64,000 bases of DNA, from NCBI RefSeq assembly GCF_020177265.1, contig NZ_JAIVMC010000001.1, positions 806,001-870,000 of the forward strand, read 5' to 3'. The stretch's first letter is position 1, and every line of letters starts with the position of its first letter. This DNA comes from Pseudooceanicola marinus (GTDB lineage Bacteria > Pseudomonadota > Alphaproteobacteria > Rhodobacterales > Rhodobacteraceae). Under the pieces are notes generated by a model, which had not been told where the DNA came from, did no database searches, and worked only from the letters and a program-made list of their open reading frames with translations. Of this stretch, positions 56,211 to 63,777 are shown piece by piece. The translations under genes were made by a program, and so were the position numbers.

Positions 56211-56904
56211 ATGGAGACGATGGAACGAGACGCCAAGTATATCGCGAGCCAGTGCAAGTATATCCGCAAGATGTTCTCTCTAACCCAGGAGAACCTGGCG
56301 GACGCCTCCGGGTTGACGGTCCGCACGATCCAGAAGGTGGAAAGCGGTCGGCACGTGCCCGGTGCCCGAGGTGCAGACCTTGCGAAGCCTCGCGCGCGGC
56401 CTCGGGTTCAACATCACGGTCTTCTCCAAGCCGACACCCGAGCAGGAGAAGCGCCAGCAGGAGGAAATGGAGCGCGCCCTGAAAAAGACGTTGCTCGTGC
56501 CGACATCCCCCATCAGGAAGCCCAACGACTTCTATTCCCGTAACCGCGAATGGCACGGGCTCCTGATCAATGCCGGAGCGGTGGAAGCCGACGATGCCCT
56601 CGAACTGACTGCTGCGATCTCGGACTGGATGACTGACCTGGACGGGATCTGGGATATGAGCAGCGCCGGCCAGAGACTCGAGTATTCGGCAGCGATCTCC
56701 GCGCTGTGCCTCGAGCTGGAAGGCCTCGGTCATCTCACGCACTTCGGTCACTTTCGACAGCAGCATATGCACGACAAGGGGATGATCCTGGATATCGGGA
56801 TGATCACCTTTCTCCCGAAGGCTGGCCACGACGGCGACCGCTACGGCATCGTCACCCTGGAGGACCCGTGGGAGGTTCCGGAACAGGATCGCCCCAATCT
56901 GTGA
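56211..56904 (+). pseudogene. XRE-family regulator split by a 7-bp tandem duplication
   Basis: The N-terminal HTH reads METMERDAKYIASQ, FSLTQENLADASGLTVR, KVESGRHVP. The frame then breaks because GTGCCCG is present twice in tandem (56355-56361 and 56362-56368). Removing one copy gives HVPEVQTLRSLARGLGF and a continuous 228-residue protein ending at 56904. The downstream part carries a conserved-looking regulatory domain. It is therefore either a recent loss or a reversible slipped-strand switch. It is the last gene of the ubiquitin-like locus and its likely regulator. Confidence 0.85.
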
Positions 56905-56959
56905 TTTGTCCGCGACCGGCATCCTATCTGACCGACAGCATCATCCGCGCACCTATCGC

Positions 56960-56984
56960 AGGGCCTGGCCGTATCGGCCGGGCC
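56960..56984. terminator. Terminator after the ubiquitin-like locus
   Basis: GGGCCTGGCCG pairs with CGGCCGGGCCC (one G-T wobble) around TAT, followed by CTACTTTT. It ends the plus-strand locus and sits against the stop codon of the minus-strand gene. Confidence 0.8.
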
Positions 56985-56985
56985 C

Positions 56986-57435
56986 CTACTTTTCGGAGCT
57001 GACCGTCATGAGACGACAGGCGAGCTGACGGTCGCCCCATCGGGCCGCGAAGGCCTCGCTCGTCGAGAACCAGCCGCCATCGTCGCCCTGACCGTGGTTG
57101 GCCCCCATACAAGAACACTGGCACTCATGGCCGATGGCGTTCATGCAGGCCGGAGCGCAGATCTCCTGCTCCTGGTAGGGTTGGATGACATAGATCAGCC
57201 CCCAGCGACGAAGACAGCGGTTCACGAGGTCATTGAACCAAGCCTTGGGAATTTCCCAGCATCCCAGTGCCGGGTTCCAGCTTGGGCGGATGCGCCGGCC
57301 ATTCCTGAGCCAGGTATAGTTGTCGTCCGCATAAGGAAGGCGGACCCTGACCCGCTCACCCTTGCCGTCACGGCGAAGCGCGACAGGGATTGTCTTCTGG
57401 TTCCATGCCGCCTTCAGGCGGTCTTCGTCCTGCAT
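56986..57435 (-). CDS. Hypothetical cysteine-cluster protein
   Basis: A 149-residue protein of unknown family. The first part is basic with KTIPVALRRDGKGERVRV and NGRRIRPSWNPALGCWE. A second part has a cluster CAPACMNAIGHECQCSCMG (six Cys and a His), probably a zinc or metal site, followed by a Gly/His segment. The ATG at 57435 is preferred because it follows the AT-rich promoter region and gives a normal start. It may bind nucleic acid, but this is only suggested by the basic, cysteine-rich composition. Confidence 0.6.
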   Translation of the reverse strand: MQDEDRLKAAWNQKTIPVALRRDGKGERVRVRLPYADDNYTWLRNGRRIRPSWNPALGCWEIPKAWFNDLVNRCLRRWGLIYVIQPYQEQEICAPACMNAIGHECQCSCMGANHGQGDDGGWFSTSEAFAARWGDRQLACRLMTVSSEK

Positions 57436-57500
57436 CGTTGTCCTCACTGCCGCTGGTGAGGATCTAACGCTGGGAAACTCATGCATCCAAGCCGATTACG

Positions 57501-57516
57501 GTTGGCAGCTGCCAAC
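57501..57516. repeat. parS-like palindrome 3 (perfect)
   Basis: GTTGGCAGCTGCCAAC again, identical to the site at 51367. It lies in the gap between two divergent genes, 66 bp upstream of the hypothetical cysteine protein. Confidence 0.75.
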
Positions 57517-57549
57517 TTTGCATGGCGGGTGCATTGAAGATCGACGCGA

Positions 57550-57567
57550 TATACTTAAATGAGTATA
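57550..57567. promoter_or_regulatory. Operator-like inverted repeat before the HTH gene
   Basis: TATACT (57550-57555) and AGTATA (57562-57567) around TAAATG form a perfect inverted repeat, with an AT-rich -10-like TATAAAAAA after it. It is a natural autoregulatory site for the HTH protein encoded at 57620. Confidence 0.6.
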
Positions 57568-57619
57568 AAAAATGCAGGTCTGCCGTGATTGTCGCGGTTG
57601 AGCCGAGAAAGAGGCCGCC

Positions 57620-57964
57620 ATGCACGAAGAAATCACCGACGTATCAGGCAATGTATTCGACGATCTTGGTCTCGAAGACGCTCAAGAGATGAGCTTGAAA
57701 GCCGCTCTTGCAATCCAGTTGTCGTCGACCATCCGGTATAGTCACCTGACCCAAAGCGATGCCGGAGAGGCTCTTGGAATCCCTCAGTCTCATGTCTCCA
57801 AGATCATGAACGGGAAGCTTGAGGGCATCACCGCCGACAGGATTCTGCGCATGCTGGTGAAGCTTGGTTGCGACATCGACATCGTGATCAAGGCGAAGGA
57901 TACTGCCGGACCGGGACGTCTGGCTATCGAGACACCTCGAACGCGCATCTCGGTTGCTGCCTGA
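57620..57964 (+). CDS. XRE-type HTH protein, orphan antitoxin-like
   Basis: A 114-residue protein with one helix-turn-helix, SHLTQSDAGEALGIPQSHVSK and the following IMNGKLEGITADRILRML. Its layout matches HigA-like antitoxins and small DNA-binding regulators. No HigB/RelE-type toxin is found on either side. It is followed within 25 bp by the PrlF-like fragment, which suggests they could act together. Confidence 0.8.
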   Translation: MHEEITDVSGNVFDDLGLEDAQEMSLKAALAIQLSSTIRYSHLTQSDAGEALGIPQSHVSKIMNGKLEGITADRILRMLVKLGCDIDIVIKAKDTAGPGRLAIETPRTRISVAA

Positions 57965-57986
57965 CTAAGATTTGGAGGGTAAGACC

Positions 57987-58151
57987 TTGAAGGGAGAATC
58001 TACCACCCAGGCGTTTCTCGGCTTCCTCGAAAAGGAGATCGTTTCCGACCCCATGCGCCTAAAGCCGTTCGGGAGTGAATGGACACGCCGCGCGCAAAAG
58101 CTCGTCGACGGCATGGAGATCGACCTGAACGAACCGCTCGCAGAAGACTGA
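57987..58151 (+). CDS. PrlF C-terminal-like fragment
   Basis: A 54-residue gene starting at TTG with a GGAGGG ribosome-binding site. The peptide TTQAFLGFLEKEIVSDP, then KLVDGMEIDLNEPLAED matches the C-terminal half of PrlF (SohA), the antitoxin of the YhaV toxin. The N-terminal AbrB/SpoVT DNA-binding domain is missing, and the frame is closed by TAA at 57966, so this is a truncated or split antitoxin. No YhaV is present. Confidence 0.6.
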   Translation: MKGESTTQAFLGFLEKEIVSDPMRLKPFGSEWTRRAQKLVDGMEIDLNEPLAED

Positions 58152-58180
58152 ACAGGGGCGAAATATCCGGAGATCCGATC

Positions 58181-58630
58181 ATGCCAGGCGACAGGGAAAC
58201 AATACCAACAGCATCGCCAATCCAGAGGTCGCCCGAGGACCTGCTGGCGATGCAGCGGACCCGCGAGGCCGCGCGGCGGCTTGATGATGATGCACGCGCT
58301 GTCGTGTGCTGGCTTGATGCAGAATTCCCGGGACTGGTCATAAGCATGGAGGTGCAGCGACATTATAGCTGCGAAGACAACGAGATAGCCCATGTTGAAC
58401 CAGGCGTGACTGATCGCCCCCGGCGGCATGAAGCCCGCGATGCCGCGGAAGAGGCGCTCACGGCACTCGGATGGTTCCTCAAGCCGGAAGGGCGCGATGT
58501 CCGCTCAACCTTCCATCGCCCGTCGCAAGCTCAATCCTCCCATGCTCGCTTGGCCGATATCGCCCGTGTTCGTCGAGCGGTGAAGCAGGCCAGCACCAGC
58601 TATCGTCCTTCAACGGTGCGCCAAGGGTGA
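58181..58630 (+). CDS. Hypothetical protein, 149 residues
   Basis: Not recognised. It is soluble and basic, with the pattern DDDARAVVCWLDAEFPGLVI and RHEARDAAEEALTALGWFL. A GGAG with a 9-bp spacer precedes the ATG. No good alternative frame exists, but support is only codon composition and position. Confidence 0.45.
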   Translation: MPGDRETIPTASPIQRSPEDLLAMQRTREAARRLDDDARAVVCWLDAEFPGLVISMEVQRHYSCEDNEIAHVEPGVTDRPRRHEARDAAEEALTALGWFLKPEGRDVRSTFHRPSQAQSSHARLADIARVRRAVKQASTSYRPSTVRQG

Positions 58631-58634
58631 GACC

Positions 58635-59174
58635 ATGGATGCGACCGTAGAGAAAATCGCGATCCTGGACTTCGAGGCGTCGAGTCTGTCGGAGGCAAGC
58701 TGGCCCATCGAGATCGGACTCTCGTGGCTCGATCACGGAGAAGTGCGCACCTGGTCTTCCCTCATTCGCCCGGCACCCGATTGGGCGATAGACGACTGGT
58801 CACCGCAGAGCGCATCGGTTCACGGCATTTCCCTGTCAGAGCTCATGGATGCGCCCTCGGCAACAGAAGTGGCCGAGACCTTGTTCAGGGTTATCGGAGG
58901 CCGTAGGCTTGTCTCTGATGCCCCTGAGTTCGAGACTCGATGGCTGGACCGCCTGCTCCGAGCTGCCGGGCGCCCTGAGAACCCTTCGGTCGAAGATTTC
59001 GACGGCGCATCCTTCGCGATGTTCGACGGATACGCTCTGGATCTGCTCTACGAGACGGTAGAGCGGCGCCCTGCCCCTCATCGCGCCGGCCCGGACGCTG
59101 CACGGCTTGCGCGGGGGTGGCTCAGGGCGAGCCAGCATCGGGCATCTCTGGAGCTCGAAAGGAGGACTGCATGA
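58635..59174 (+). CDS. DEDDh-type 3'-5' exonuclease-like protein
   Basis: A 179-residue RNase H-fold protein. The first catalytic motif is IAILDFEASSL (D-x-E); the central region is SASVHGISLSELM; and the C-terminal HRAGPDAARLARGWL supplies the H-x4-D pair. These are the four motifs of DnaQ-type exonucleases. No polymerase gene is near, so it is likely a stand-alone repair, RNA-processing or element-borne enzyme. It overlaps the next start by 4 bp. Confidence 0.8.
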   Translation: MDATVEKIAILDFEASSLSEASWPIEIGLSWLDHGEVRTWSSLIRPAPDWAIDDWSPQSASVHGISLSELMDAPSATEVAETLFRVIGGRRLVSDAPEFETRWLDRLLRAAGRPENPSVEDFDGASFAMFDGYALDLLYETVERRPAPHRAGPDAARLARGWLRASQHRASLELERRTA

Positions 59175-59377
59175 CCGAGATATTCAGCACTGAAGTCATT
59201 CTCACCAGCGCCATCGTCGGGAACAGTCTGCTGGTGATGATCATGGGCTTTCTCATGATGCGCGAACCAAAGGACGATCGGCCCAAGGTCGACATTGACG
59301 CCCTGGTCCGAAATGCCCCGTATCACCTCCTGGAGGGCACCGGAATCAAGGTGATCGACCCAAGCGAGAAAGGTTAG
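59171..59377 (+). CDS. Small single-helix membrane protein
   Basis: A 68-residue protein with one hydrophobic helix (about residues 8-29, ILTSAIVGNSLLVMIMGF) and a charged cytoplasmic tail. It is coupled to the exonuclease-like gene by an ATGA overlap. I do not recognise it. An exonuclease next to a membrane microprotein could be a toxin-type pairing, but there is no direct support. Confidence 0.6.
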   Translation: MTEIFSTEVILTSAIVGNSLLVMIMGFLMMREPKDDRPKVDIDALVRNAPYHLLEGTGIKVIDPSEKG

Positions 59378-59433
59378 GCATTGAACTCTCTGGTCTTTCG
59401 GAGGGCGGCGCCCGATGTCGGGCTCTGGGCCAA

Positions 59434-60093
59434 TCAGGTCTGGACGACATATCCCAGGGTCCGTGCGGCACGAACCAAACTCGTTCTCAGCGCCATGTGA
59501 GACAAGGGCATGTCCACATGCGGCGCGGCCGGCATCGCGGACCTGCTTCTCTCGTAGAGCGCCAGCGACAGGCTGCTCCCTCCCGACATCGCGGAACGAT
59601 ATCGAAGCCCGTCCAAGGCAGGATAAGCGTCGTAGAAATCCCGGCTCCATTCCTTCGTGATTGCCCTCGGTCCACTGGACAGGCCGGCCGATGCTCCTGC
59701 CCGCGTTGTCCAGTGTCCCGTCAGGTCGAGAAGGGAAAGATCGCGGGTTGGCCGGACCACGGCCAAACGAGGGCCGCCCGTCGTCAGGTCGATCGTCCGG
59801 GTGTCCTGGAAAACCTCAGCCAGAGCCGAGGTAAACGCATGGGGGTCCGCTTCCACATCAATGGCATAGAGAATGGCGCGTGCTCCGATCGTCGGCCGTC
59901 CCGCGGCATCCGGCAGATGATGATCGAACCGCGACTCTGTCGGCCCGAAATCTCGAAAATGCGCAAATCCGGAGGCATGCCTGCTTGCGGAAAACCATAT
60001 ACGCAGGATCTCGCTGCCTGCGCCCAACCTGAATACGGCAGGCGGAATCGCCGACAGGGATGCTTTCCCCGGAGATCGTGGCAAATGGTCCAT
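59434..60093 (-). CDS. RES-domain toxin (NAD+ phosphorylase type)
   Basis: A 219-residue protein with the RES pattern: R22 in PPAVFRLGAG, E93 in TSALAEVFQD and S167 in LRYRSAMSG. RES toxins break down NAD+ and stop growth. The HTH antitoxin-like gene lies 17 bp upstream on the same strand, the standard Xre/RES order. A glance at the sequence suggests an intact protein. Confidence 0.88.
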   Translation of the reverse strand: MDHLPRSPGKASLSAIPPAVFRLGAGSEILRIWFSASRHASGFAHFRDFGPTESRFDHHLPDAAGRPTIGARAILYAIDVEADPHAFTSALAEVFQDTRTIDLTTGGPRLAVVRPTRDLSLLDLTGHWTTRAGASAGLSSGPRAITKEWSRDFYDAYPALDGLRYRSAMSGGSSLSLALYERSRSAMPAAPHVDMPLSHMALRTSLVRAARTLGYVVQT

Positions 60094-60110
60094 CAGCGGA
60101 CGGCGTTCGA

Positions 60111-60746
60111 TCAGAGGCCGGCGACGATGCGCTCGACGATTGATGGATCATGGCCCGCGATGAGCCAGTCTCGGGGCGAGGCCCCGCCAAGGTCTTCGCG
60201 CGGAATCCTGAAGAACCGGTCCATGGCCTGAGCGGAGACCGGACGACCGGCGGCCAAAAGAACGCGGCCGAGATGCGGGATTTCCCCCTCGGCTTCGAGC
60301 TGGAATGCCGGAATGAGCCAACCTCGCCCGTGGGGACGATGAATGGCCATCATGGTGCCGGCAGCGATGCGCTGCCGGAGACGGGCATCACTCACGCCGA
60401 TGCGCCGCGCCGCCTCGGCGAGTGGAACGGCATCGGCCGTCAGTAGAGCCTGACGGGTCATGCCCTCCAACAGGGGATCGGACCGGTAGAACTCTGCATC
60501 GGACATGGGGGCGGTCGCATCGACACCAAGGCGTCCAAGCGCATCCTCCTCGGGCTGGCTGAGAGGCGCCTCCTGGCCCGAAATCTCCTGCGCCTGCTCG
60601 ACCATGCGGGCGGCGATGTGCAATGCGGCCTCGGCCAGGGCTCTCTTGCCCCGGTTCGCGAGGGCCTCGTCGATCAGGTCGAGGTCTCTTTTCGCCCCAT
60701 GGGGCAAACCGGACCGCGCGTCTTCCTTGAGCGTCATGAAGTGCAT
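60111..60746 (-). CDS. Antitoxin-type partner of the RES toxin
   Basis: A 211-residue protein. The helical N-terminus has charged repeats, and the central HTH-like part is VPLAEAARRIGVSDARLRQ. The C-terminal 55 residues, PVSAQAMDRFFRIPREDLGG and SPRDWLIAGHDPSIVERIV, look like the toxin-binding (MbcA/ParS-type, DUF2384-like) domain of Xre antitoxins. It is longer than usual. It likely binds the repeats at 60785 and neutralises RES. Confidence 0.75.
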   Translation of the reverse strand: MHFMTLKEDARSGLPHGAKRDLDLIDEALANRGKRALAEAALHIAARMVEQAQEISGQEAPLSQPEEDALGRLGVDATAPMSDAEFYRSDPLLEGMTRQALLTADAVPLAEAARRIGVSDARLRQRIAAGTMMAIHRPHGRGWLIPAFQLEAEGEIPHLGRVLLAAGRPVSAQAMDRFFRIPREDLGGASPRDWLIAGHDPSIVERIVAGL

Positions 60747-60784
60747 AGGGCCTCTCCTTGACGCAAAGATATGTCGTTAGCCTC

Positions 60785-60814
60785 CGTAAGTCAACAATCG
60801 TAAGGCTTCGTAAG
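60785..60814. promoter_or_regulatory. Triple CGTAAG repeat upstream of the RES module
   Basis: CGTAAG occurs at 60785-60790, 60799-60804 and 60809-60814 in the same orientation, 39-68 bp before the antitoxin ATG. Such direct repeats are typical operators for toxin-antitoxin autoregulation. Confidence 0.5.
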
Positions 60815-60972
60815 CGCAATGGCGCACTGCCATCATGAGCGAGCCCGCCAGGGTGAGGTGTCAAGACTGACGTGTGGAAGCAGCAGTCCTGCTCCTGCTC
60901 GGCGGAAAGGTCTCTGCCCGAAGCCAGCGCCGGAAGCTGCCGCTTCTGGATAGCGGACCTTGTCATTCCCGT

Positions 60973-60988
60973 GTTGGCATCTGCCAAC
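60973..60988. repeat. parS-like palindrome 4 (centre TC)
   Basis: GTTGGCATCTGCCAAC: the arms match the other copies, and the centre is TC. It lies in the 251-bp gap between the RES module and the haemoglobin gene, 10 bp from the haemoglobin stop codon. Confidence 0.7.
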
Positions 60989-60997
60989 CTTTCTCCG

Positions 60998-61456
60998 TCA
61001 CTTCAGGTTGGGGACGCTTCCCTCTGCGCGGTGCGCATCCTGGCTGGCCATATGCAGCGAGCGGGCGATCCGTTCCGCCCGCTCGATCACGTGCGCGGCC
61101 CCCGCCCGCGTGCAGACCTCACCCGCCGTCTCGCGAAAAATCTCGAGCCAGCGATGGAAGTGCGCCCACGTCACGGGCAAGCCCGCATGTTTGGGGACCG
61201 GGGCACCGTGGTAGCGGCCGGTCATCAGCGCCACGGATGACCAGAAGTCGACCATTTTATCGAGATGCGGCCCCCAATCTGCGATCCGTGCCGCGAAGAT
61301 CGGACCGAGCACCGGGTCGACGCGGATCTTGCCGTAGAAGCTGTGCACCAGGTCGGTGAGTACGGCTTCGCTGAGACCGGTCCTCTGCATCATTTCCAAG
61401 GTCATCGCGGGGCGCGCGGAGCGGATCGGCGGGAGAAAGGATTGCGTCTGGGTCAT
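60998..61456 (-). CDS. Group III truncated haemoglobin
   Basis: A 152-residue two-on-two globin. The pattern LVHSFYGKIRVDPVLGPIF near residue 37 and the proximal histidine at H90 in PVPKHAGLPVTWAHFHRWL fit group III. Such globins handle nitric oxide or oxygen. It diverges from the NsrR-type regulator with a shared operator in the gap, so it is probably repressed by NsrR and induced by nitric oxide. Confidence 0.92.
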   Translation of the reverse strand: MTQTQSFLPPIRSARPAMTLEMMQRTGLSEAVLTDLVHSFYGKIRVDPVLGPIFAARIADWGPHLDKMVDFWSSVALMTGRYHGAPVPKHAGLPVTWAHFHRWLEIFRETAGEVCTRAGAAHVIERAERIARSLHMASQDAHRAEGSVPNLK

Positions 61457-61503
61457 GGCTGAACTGGCCTGAGCGGTTGTTGCGAGAGCGGGTTAGGACC
61501 TAT

Positions 61504-61526
61504 AATAGGTATTGTAAATGCCTATT
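61504..61526. promoter_or_regulatory. NsrR-type operator in the divergent promoter
   Basis: AATAGGTATT (61504-61513) and AATGCCTATT (61517-61526) around GTA form an inverted repeat matching in 9 of 10 pairs. This resembles NsrR boxes with 10-11-bp arms. It sits between the haemoglobin gene (minus) and the regulator gene (plus) and could serve both. Confidence 0.8.
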
Positions 61527-61543
61527 CATAGTGAGGCCGCCAG

Positions 61544-61963
61544 ATGCGCCTAACCAGCTTCACCGATTACGGTCTACGCGCGCTCATGCGGATGGCCAGC
61601 GCCCCGGAGCGCGCATTTTCGACGGCCGAGATCGCTGACGAATTCGGCATCTCCCGCAATCACCTCAACAAGGTCATTCAGCGCCTCGCCAGGCATGGCT
61701 TTGTCGCCACGCGACGTGGCGCGGGCGGCGGCGCAATGCTCGCCCGACCAGCGGACGAGATCGGCCTCGGCAATCTCGTGCGGCTCCTCGAGAAGGACCA
61801 GGCACTGGTCGAATGCTTCTCCTCCCAAGGCGCCTGCTGCGTCACGCCGGTCTGCCTGCTGAAGGGAAAGCTTCACGCCGCCGAAACCGCATTTCTGGCC
61901 GAACTCGACAGATCGACGCTTGCCGACATCGCTTTGCCGGCGCCCGCTCCGGCCGTAGCCTGA
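61544..61963 (+). CDS. nsrR: NsrR-like Rrf2-family nitric-oxide-responsive repressor
   Basis: A 139-residue winged-helix regulator of the Rrf2 family. The recognition helix is in FGISRNHLNKVIQRLARHG, and iron-sulfur ligands are C91, C98/C99 and C104 in ECFSSQGACCVTPVC. NsrR loses its cluster in the presence of NO. The NsrR name is favoured over IscR or RirA by the adjacent operator and globin gene. Confidence 0.88.
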   Translation: MRLTSFTDYGLRALMRMASAPERAFSTAEIADEFGISRNHLNKVIQRLARHGFVATRRGAGGGAMLARPADEIGLGNLVRLLEKDQALVECFSSQGACCVTPVCLLKGKLHAAETAFLAELDRSTLADIALPAPAPAVA

Positions 61964-61975
61964 AAGGAAAGTGCG

Positions 61976-62275
61976 ATGAGCAGCGTATCCTTTACCGCCG
62001 ACGGCTTCGTGGTCGACGCGGAGATCGTGGGGGCCGCCTTCGGACTTCCACCTGCCGAGGTACCCGCGAAGCTGCGTGCCGGAGATATCACCAGCCGCTG
62101 CGAGACCGGAGTCGACGAGGACGCCGGCCGTTGGCGCATGACCTTCTATTCCGGCGGCCGCGCCCTGCGCCTGGTCGTCGACGAGAGCGGCACGATCCTG
62201 TCGCGTGCCACCTTCCCTGCTCATGCGCCCGCCGCAGGTCCGATCGACCTCGCGACCATGAGCGCAAAAACCTGA
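61976..62275 (+). CDS. DUF6522-type small protein
   Basis: A 99-residue soluble protein. VVDAEIVGAAFGLPPAEVPAKL, DITSRCETGVDEDAGRWRM and RLVVDESGTI fit the DUF6522 pattern, a family of unknown function often seen beside NO- or denitrification-related regulators. It follows the regulator gene after 13 bp and may be in one operon with it. Confidence 0.75.
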   Translation: MSSVSFTADGFVVDAEIVGAAFGLPPAEVPAKLRAGDITSRCETGVDEDAGRWRMTFYSGGRALRLVVDESGTILSRATFPAHAPAAGPIDLATMSAKT

Positions 62276-62307
62276 CCGCAATCCCTCACAAGAAAGGGGT
62301 ATCTATC

Positions 62308-63768
62308 ATGCTGTCCTCCCTCCCCCGCAAACCAGGCCTCGGCATCGCCCTCGCGTTCACCGGCGCGCTGGCGCCGGCTGCGGCCTCGGCTCATGTGAAG
62401 TGGTTCGCGCCCTACATCGTCGACGCGGCGCCGGCGCCAATCACCCGGACCCTGACCGATCCCTGGTTCTGGAGCGGCATCGTTCTGGTTCTGGTATTCT
62501 TCATCGCCACTCGTCTCGTTGAGCGCACTGCCGCCGGAGAGACGGCGCTCGACGCGATGGATCGCGTCACGAACCCGCTCTGGTTCAGGCTCGATGACTT
62601 CGTCCGTATCGTGGTCGCGGGCTTCTTCGTCGCGATCTTCTCGGTTGGCGGCGTATACCTGACGCCCGACCTCAAGACCCCGGCCGAATGGGTGAGCTGG
62701 CTTCAGCTCCTGATCGCCGCCGGGATTGTCTCGCGCAAGACCATGCCGCTTTCGGCGGCCGGGATCATCTTCCTCTGGGTGCTCGCCCTGCGCGATTACG
62801 ACCCGTTCCACCTGCTCGATTACCTGGCGCTCGGCGTCGCCGTGGCGGCCTACCTGGTCCTCGAGTCCTCGGGCCGGGAGGACTGGCGCAAGCACCGCTT
62901 CGAGGTGCTCCGCTGGGGTGTCGCCATCGCGCTAATGTGGTCGAGCTTGGAGAAATTCGCCTACCCTGAATGGTTCTATCCACTCGTCGAGGAGAAACCG
63001 TTCCTGACCTTCGGTATTCCGCGCGACATGTTCATCCCGATGGCGGGTGTCGCGGAGTTCACCATGGGCTTCGGCCTGCTTGCCACGCCACTGGTGCGGC
63101 GCCTATCCGCGATCGCGCTCTTCGTGATCTTCAATGCCGCAGTTTACCCGTTTGGCCGGGTCGACCTGATCGGTCACGCACTGATCATGGCAATTATTGT
63201 CGTGATCGCGGTCGACCATACCCGGGAGTTGCACTTCTGGTCCTGGATCAGGCGCGCCCTCGTTGGTGTACCGATCGGACTGACCGGGGCGCTGGTGATC
63301 TTCGCGACGGCCTATTGGGGCCTGCACGCGACCTTCTACGGCACCGACACCCGGACCATGGCCGAGATCCTGGCCCAGGAGGGGGAGATGGCGACGCATT
63401 CCTATTCGCTGGAGCATCCGCACGGGCCGCAGGCGATGGAGAGCCTGCGCGAGGGTGACAATCTCCCGTCTATCGCGCCGGCCGAACTCGGCGACACCTC
63501 CGTCGCCGACGCCTACGCACAGTCGATGATGGGGATGCATGACGAGATGATGGCCGGCCTCCAGCACGAGGATCCCGATGTCGCCTTCGTGCTCGGGATG
63601 ATCCCGCACCACCAGGGCGCCATCGACATGGCCCGCATCCAGCTCGCCGCCGGCTCCGACCCCGAGAACATGGAGCTGGCCCGGCACATCATCGCCGAGC
63701 AACAGCAGGAGATCGACGCAATGCGCACCTGGCTCGAGGCGCGCGGAATCGAGGTGCCTGATACCTGA
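62308..63768 (+). CDS. DoxX-like membrane protein fused to a DUF305 domain
   Basis: A 486-residue fusion. Residues 1-31 look like a signal peptide (ending ASAHVKW), then about eight helices including the DoxX-like block EWFYPLVEEKPFLTFGIP and AEFTMGFGLLATP. The last ~110 residues form a DUF305 domain with MMGMHDEMMAG and FVLGMIPHHQGAIDMARIQL, a four-helix, methionine/histidine-rich domain that binds copper in related proteins. Starting at 62308 with AAAGGGG upstream. It follows the NsrR and DUF6522 genes. Confidence 0.85.
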   Translation: MLSSLPRKPGLGIALAFTGALAPAAASAHVKWFAPYIVDAAPAPITRTLTDPWFWSGIVLVLVFFIATRLVERTAAGETALDAMDRVTNPLWFRLDDFVRIVVAGFFVAIFSVGGVYLTPDLKTPAEWVSWLQLLIAAGIVSRKTMPLSAAGIIFLWVLALRDYDPFHLLDYLALGVAVAAYLVLESSGREDWRKHRFEVLRWGVAIALMWSSLEKFAYPEWFYPLVEEKPFLTFGIPRDMFIPMAGVAEFTMGFGLLATPLVRRLSAIALFVIFNAAVYPFGRVDLIGHALIMAIIVVIAVDHTRELHFWSWIRRALVGVPIGLTGALVIFATAYWGLHATFYGTDTRTMAEILAQEGEMATHSYSLEHPHGPQAMESLREGDNLPSIAPAELGDTSVADAYAQSMMGMHDEMMAGLQHEDPDVAFVLGMIPHHQGAIDMARIQLAAGSDPENMELARHIIAEQQQEIDAMRTWLEARGIEVPDT

Positions 63769-63777
63769 TCTGCTCTC

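Noticed and set aside
57965-58429. A 154-codon minus-strand frame
   Set aside because: It overlaps the PrlF-like fragment and the gene at 58181 and has a composition typical of antisense frames.
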